Assembly (NCBI GenBank): GCA_003521845.1
Contig: DPHB01000059.1
Coordinates: 27,829-37,551, forward strand
DNA length: 9,723 nucleotides
Reading direction: 5' to 3'
DNA from: Oceanospirillaceae bacterium
Lineage (GTDB): Bacteria; Pseudomonadota; Gammaproteobacteria; Pseudomonadales; Balneatricaceae
Both the position numbers and the translations under genes were made by a program. Below the pieces are notes generated by a model, which saw nothing but the letters and a program-made list of their open reading frames with translations, was not told the DNA's origin and made no database searches. Positions within the stretch are counted from its first letter, which is position 1; every line of letters begins with the position of its first letter. Shown piece by piece: positions 6,735-9,723 of the stretch.

Positions 6735-6777
6735 AAAAAAACCGGCGCCTTTTACCATATAAGGGGCCGGTTTTTTT
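6735..6777. terminator. Bidirectional intrinsic terminator between DAHP synthase gene and nfuA
   Basis: Seven A, CCGG and CGCCTT on the left pair with AAGGGG, CCGG and seven T on the right, giving a 17-position stem with one G-G mismatch (6747/6765) and a nine-base loop (6752-6760). The run of T on one side and A on the other gives a U-tail in both directions, so it can end both convergent genes. It lies 15 bases from the nfuA stop and beyond repeat copy B for the plus-strand gene. Confidence 0.92.
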
Positions 6778-6792
6778 GTACCTGCATATTAC

Positions 6793-7386
6793 TTACATAT
6801 AGGCGTTTTCACGCACCGAGTGATCGGTTTCATCGCGTACACCGTCTAGGCCTGCTACGTTAGCAACCAAAGTCTTCTCAACACCATCTTTCAATGTCAT
6901 ATCAACAGCACTACAACCCTGACAACCACCACCAAACTGCAGGATAGCAATCTTTTTACCTTCCTCTTCGATGATGCCCACAAGGTTGACCATACCACCG
7001 TGTGACGCTAAACCTGGGTTTACTTCGGTGTACAGATAATAATTGATCTGTGATTCCATTGGGCTATCGGCATCAACCTTGGGCATCTTAGCATTGGGTG
7101 CCTTGATAGTAAGCTGGCCACCCATACGGTCGGTACTGTAATCGATCATGGCCTCTTCTAGGTAAGGCACACTGTTAGGTTCGACATACAAACGAAACAA
7201 GTTTAAATCTTCAAATTCGTCAGTAATTTTAACTTCATCTGGCTTGCAGTAAGCTAGACATGTCTCCGCATTAGGTGTACCTGGATCGGCCACAAATATA
7301 CGCACTGCAATACCTTCAGCATTTTGATTGGCTAATAAGCCAGCTAAATATTCTTCGGCACCAGGGGTGATATTTACATACTGCAT
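6793..7386 (-). CDS. nfuA: Fe-S biogenesis protein NfuA
   Basis: A cytoplasmic carrier that receives a [4Fe-4S] cluster and delivers it to apo-proteins, important under oxidative stress or iron limitation. The protein has 197 residues; E. coli NfuA has 191. The N-terminal part (about 1-100) is a degenerate A-type carrier domain that lacks the cysteine pattern of true A-type carriers. The C-terminal Nfu domain (about 108-190) has the cluster-binding motif GGGCQGCSAVDMTLK with C155 and C158, which correspond to C149 and C152 of E. coli, and the usual end GVRDETDHS. A TGAGG ribosome binding site sits six bases before the ATG. Just upstream lie a TATAAT and an IscR type 1-like site, so expression probably responds to Fe-S status as in E. 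coli. It converges with the DAHP synthase gene. Confidence 0.96.
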   Translation of the reverse strand: MQYVNITPGAEEYLAGLLANQNAEGIAVRIFVADPGTPNAETCLAYCKPDEVKITDEFEDLNLFRLYVEPNSVPYLEEAMIDYSTDRMGGQLTIKAPNAKMPKVDADSPMESQINYYLYTEVNPGLASHGGMVNLVGIIEEEGKKIAILQFGGGCQGCSAVDMTLKDGVEKTLVANVAGLDGVRDETDHSVRENAYM

Positions 7387-7469
7387 AACAACCTCAAATC
7401 TTGTCTCGATATAGGTATCTGCTAAAGCCCATATAAACTATCACTAGAACTTTGCAGAAATATGTTCAT

Positions 7470-7475
7470 ATTATA
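7470..7475 (-). promoter_or_regulatory. Likely -10 element of the nfuA promoter
   Basis: An exact TATAAT on the minus strand, 95 bp before the nfuA start. The matching -35 position (7493-7498 with 17-bp spacing) reads TACCCA and is weak. It lies inside the IscR-like site, so bound IscR would cover the promoter. Confidence 0.55.
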
Positions 7476-7499
7476 TACCCTAGTGTTTTACTTGGGTAT
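7475..7499. promoter_or_regulatory. IscR type 1-like binding site upstream of nfuA
   Basis: A 25-bp dyad: ATACCCTAGT (7475-7484), a GTTTT centre, and ACTTGGGTAT (7490-7499). Compared by eye with the degenerate type 1 IscR consensus known from E. coli (ATASYY half-ends around an AT-rich centre), 21 of 25 positions agree; the misses are positions 7, 9, 17 and 19, placed symmetrically. In E. coli nfuA belongs to the [2Fe-2S]-IscR-repressed set with iscR and erpA. The site abuts the TATAAT and covers the spacer and -35, the right place for repression. It is nearer to nfuA's promoter than to the one for the MATE gene. Confidence 0.7.
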
Positions 7500-7551
7500 T
7501 ACAAATGGTAACTATTCATCAGGCTTTTTATTAGACAATAGGTAGGTCATC

Positions 7552-7580
7552 ATGAAAGCTACTGATTGAACAGGTATAAT
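7552..7580 (+). promoter_or_regulatory. Probable promoter of the MATE transporter gene
   Basis: ATGAAA (7552-7557, 4 of 6 consensus bases) and an exact TATAAT (7575-7580) are separated by 17 bp. Transcription would begin near 7587, leaving about 32 nt before the ATG at 7619. It is separate from the IscR-like site, which ends 53 bp upstream. Confidence 0.6.
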
Positions 7581-7618
7581 GTGGCCAATTTCCTTTAATT
7601 CAATGTTTTTCGTCCCCC

Positions 7619-8932
7619 ATGCCGACACACTTAAAACCAAACCTCAGCGGGTTAATGAAGCTGGCCATACCGCTTAGCGGTGCTATGGCCTCGCAAGCTA
7701 TCATCAATATGGTGGATACGGCACTAGTGGGTAATCTTGGCGGCCTCGCTTTGGCGAGTGTCAGTATCGGTAGTTATCTAGCATTCCTACTAGTCGCTAT
7801 CCCCGTAGGCTTTGCCATAGGCATGCAAAGTTTGATGTCACGCCACAAGGATGAAGAAGATTACAATCATTGGCTCATGGCAGGCGTTACACTTAGTGTC
7901 ACTTTAAGCGTCCTGTTAACCCTTATCGGCGACCTATACTCCTACGCGGCGATTGAACTTTATGTTGCCGACGATCGCATGTCCGGGGTAGCACAAAGCT
8001 ATTTCGATTGGCGTTTACTATCCATACCAGGCATTGCCTTAAGCCTTGCGATACGTAGTTATTGGGCTAGCCAACATCAAGCTTGGCATTATTCAAAACT
8101 GCTTATTGCTACGCATATTAGTAATGTGCCAATTAGTTACGCCCTCATATATGGCTTGGGCCCTATTGAGGCCATGGGCGCGGCTGGCGCAGGATTAGGC
8201 ACAACCATTAGCATTTATCTTGGTTTTTCGTTACAGCTTTACATGCTACCTAGGGGCCTTTTCTGGAACAATATACGCATCATGCCGGCCAGCCTCGGTT
8301 ATTGGCCCAGCATGCTGCGCACGGCAGTGCCTGGCGCTATCCAGCAACTGGCCTTCGCTTTACATCTCGCCGTCCTGTTATGGATAGTGACGGATTTAGG
8401 TGCTACCGCGCTAGCTGCTACCTTTACCGTACTAAACTTGGGCCTTGTTATACTGCTACCCCTTATGGGCTTAGCGCAAGCCACGTCCAGCCTAGTTGCG
8501 CAAACCTATGGCGATCATCCACGCCATGCTTGGCGTTGGAGCAAACTAGCCCTCATGTCCGGAATCTTGACGGGTATAGCGAGTTTATTTTTGGTAACTT
8601 TGTTACACCCGGTGTTTTTGCCTTGGATCCTCGTCAACCGAGAAATTATGACAATGGTAGCCATGGCCATACCGGTTTATGCCTTGGCCTTGGTGTTTGA
8701 TAGTCTTATTCAAATTGCCAGTCGTAGCTTAGTTGCCACACAACAGGCAAAAAAAGCAGCTATAATTAACATTTTTGCTCAATGGGGGTTATTGTTACCC
8801 ATTACGGCTTGGTTAGTGCCCATGTATGGTTTTATGGCCATCTGGTGGTTACAGGTTACCTATCGGGTAATTTTGGGGGTTGGCTTGTGGAGCTATTGGT
8901 ATTGGCACGCCAAGACCATACGTCAGGGTTAG
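7619..8932 (+). CDS. MATE-family multidrug/metabolite efflux transporter
   Basis: An inner-membrane exporter of 437 residues with about 12 hydrophobic segments in two homologous halves, driven in this family by a Na+ or H+ gradient. Visible family features include AIINMVDTALVGNLGG (27-42) in the first helices, a charged break at SRHKDEEDYN, LRSYWASQ-like sequence near 145-152 (here IRSYWASQ), and GLAQATSSLVAQTYGD (284-299) starting the second half. NorM-like and DinF-like branches cannot be separated by eye and the substrate is unknown. No Shine-Dalgarno precedes the ATG at 7619; M13 (7655) is an alternative start but has no better site. The following antiporter gene starts 62 bp downstream with no terminator visible, so they may share a transcript. 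Confidence 0.9.
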   Translation: MPTHLKPNLSGLMKLAIPLSGAMASQAIINMVDTALVGNLGGLALASVSIGSYLAFLLVAIPVGFAIGMQSLMSRHKDEEDYNHWLMAGVTLSVTLSVLLTLIGDLYSYAAIELYVADDRMSGVAQSYFDWRLLSIPGIALSLAIRSYWASQHQAWHYSKLLIATHISNVPISYALIYGLGPIEAMGAAGAGLGTTISIYLGFSLQLYMLPRGLFWNNIRIMPASLGYWPSMLRTAVPGAIQQLAFALHLAVLLWIVTDLGATALAATFTVLNLGLVILLPLMGLAQATSSLVAQTYGDHPRHAWRWSKLALMSGILTGIASLFLVTLLHPVFLPWILVNREIMTMVAMAIPVYALALVFDSLIQIASRSLVATQQAKKAAIINIFAQWGLLLPITAWLVPMYGFMAIWWLQVTYRVILGVGLWSYWYWHAKTIRQG

Positions 8933-8994
8933 TCCAAGCCTATTGAACTCACCAAGTTATTTACCAACATAGCGTTAATAAAGGAAGTGGTCCT

Positions 8995-9723
8995 ATGTAT
9001 GGAGACTCTGTTGTCTTCTCGTTTTTTCTCATCTTCGCCGGTGCAAGCGTACTGGCCACTCTGTCCCTATATTTTCGACAGCCAATTCTAATTGCCTATA
9101 TTTTATTGGGTGGCTTGTTGGGGCCTTTCGGCTTCTCGCTAATCGGCGATACAGCTTTATTGGAAGATGTATCCCACATAGGCATCATGTTTTTGCTATT
9201 TCTAATTGGCTTGGACATGCAGCCGGCTCACCTGCTTAGCATGCTTAAAAAGGGCTCCTGGGTGGCTGTGGCCAGCTCATTTATCTTTGCCACTACGGGC
9301 TATGCCGGGGCGTGGGTATTTGGCTTTAATCATATAGATAGCCTCATCATAGGTGCGGCTACCATGTTCTCCAGCACCATCATTGGCATAAAACTATTAC
9401 CTACTACCGTGCTGCACCACAAACAAACAGGTGAAATGGTAGTTGGTTTGCTATTGCTACAGGATCTAATTGCCATAGTCCTGCTGATCATCGTCACCGC
9501 TAGTTCTGATGCCAACCGAGATTCTAGCGCTATAGCATACAGCCTACTCGCTTTGCCGTTACTGGTTGGTGCTAGTTTAGCCACCGTGCGCTGGGTGATT
9601 TTACCCTTGATTACCCGCTTTGACCGCTTTCACGAGTACATATTCTTATTGGCTATTGGCTGGTGTCTGGCCTGCGCAGAAACTGCAAGCATGGCAGGGT
9701 TATCAGCCGAAATTGGTGCCTTT
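8995..9723 (+). CDS. Cation:proton antiporter, CPA2 family (Kef/NhaS-like), partial at right edge
   Basis: The first 243 codons of an integral membrane antiporter of the Na+/H+ exchanger superfamily, exchanging K+ or Na+ for protons; the rest is off the window. Features of the family are QPILIAYILLGGLLGPFGF (29-47), LFLIGLDM (68-75), a FSSTIIGIKLLP segment (125-136) and GLLLLQDLIAIVLL (151-164), in which the QD pair (156-157) is typical of Kef-type CPA2 members. About seven hydrophobic segments are visible. The ATG has a strong ribosome binding site, AAGGAAG (8981-8987), seven bases upstream. Whether a C-terminal TrkA-N (KTN) nucleotide-binding domain follows, as in KefB/KefC, cannot be seen. 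It is probably co-transcribed with the MATE gene. Confidence 0.9.
   Translation, partial: MYGDSVVFSFFLIFAGASVLATLSLYFRQPILIAYILLGGLLGPFGFSLIGDTALLEDVSHIGIMFLLFLIGLDMQPAHLLSMLKKGSWVAVASSFIFATTGYAGAWVFGFNHIDSLIIGAATMFSSTIIGIKLLPTTVLHHKQTGEMVVGLLLLQDLIAIVLLIIVTASSDANRDSSAIAYSLLALPLLVGASLATVRWVILPLITRFDRFHEYIFLLAIGWCLACAETASMAGLSAEIGAF

Noticed and set aside
8302..8700. 132-codon plus-strand frame within the MATE gene
   Set aside because: It is in a shifted frame over conserved MATE transmembrane sequence, with no family features of its own.
9330..9584. 84-codon minus-strand frame within the antiporter gene
   Set aside because: It is antisense to conserved antiporter motifs, including the QD helix, and is a shadow frame.

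Overview
The window looks like chromosomal DNA of a free-living gammaproteobacterium, probably from the Pseudomonas/Cellvibrio side of the group. The evidence is a full-length CysB matching the enterobacterial protein residue for residue at its ligand-binding positions, an NfuA with the two-domain gammaproteobacterial layout, a three-domain DsbD, a class I DAHP synthase, and a GntR/FCD regulator very like the one beside Pseudomonas methylcitrate genes. Base composition is moderate. There is no sign of a phage, plasmid, insertion sequence, CRISPR array or RNA gene.

Layout: (1) 1-636, minus strand: a GntR/FadR-type regulator cut by the left edge, read from an exact consensus sigma-70 promoter with two identical 12-bp operators 74 bp apart. 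(2) 894-2279, plus: pabB. (3) 2283-2421: a degenerate palindromic repeat in the convergent pabB/cysB gap. (4) 2428-3402, minus: cysB. (5) 3503-5344, minus: dsbD, with its own terminator before cysB. (6) 5504-6580, plus: a DAHP synthase divergent from dsbD. (7) 6591-6777: a second, better preserved copy of the repeat, inverted relative to the first, then a bidirectional terminator shared with the convergent nfuA. (8) 6793-7386, minus: nfuA, whose upstream region holds a near-consensus IscR type 1 site abutting a TATAAT. (9) 7619-8932, plus: a MATE-family exporter. (10) 8995 to the right edge, plus: a CPA2-type cation/proton antiporter, incomplete.

Functionally the window holds both ends of a chorismate branch (the DAHP synthase that starts the shikimate pathway, and PabB, which draws chorismate toward folate), the master regulator of cysteine synthesis, a periplasmic disulfide reductase, an Fe-S carrier protein and two membrane transporters. 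Apart from a possible MATE/antiporter transcription unit these are separately transcribed housekeeping genes, and I see no new multi-gene system. The signals most worth a second look are in the gaps between genes: the GntR operator pair, the IscR-like site at nfuA, and the dispersed repeat family that sits in both convergent gaps.
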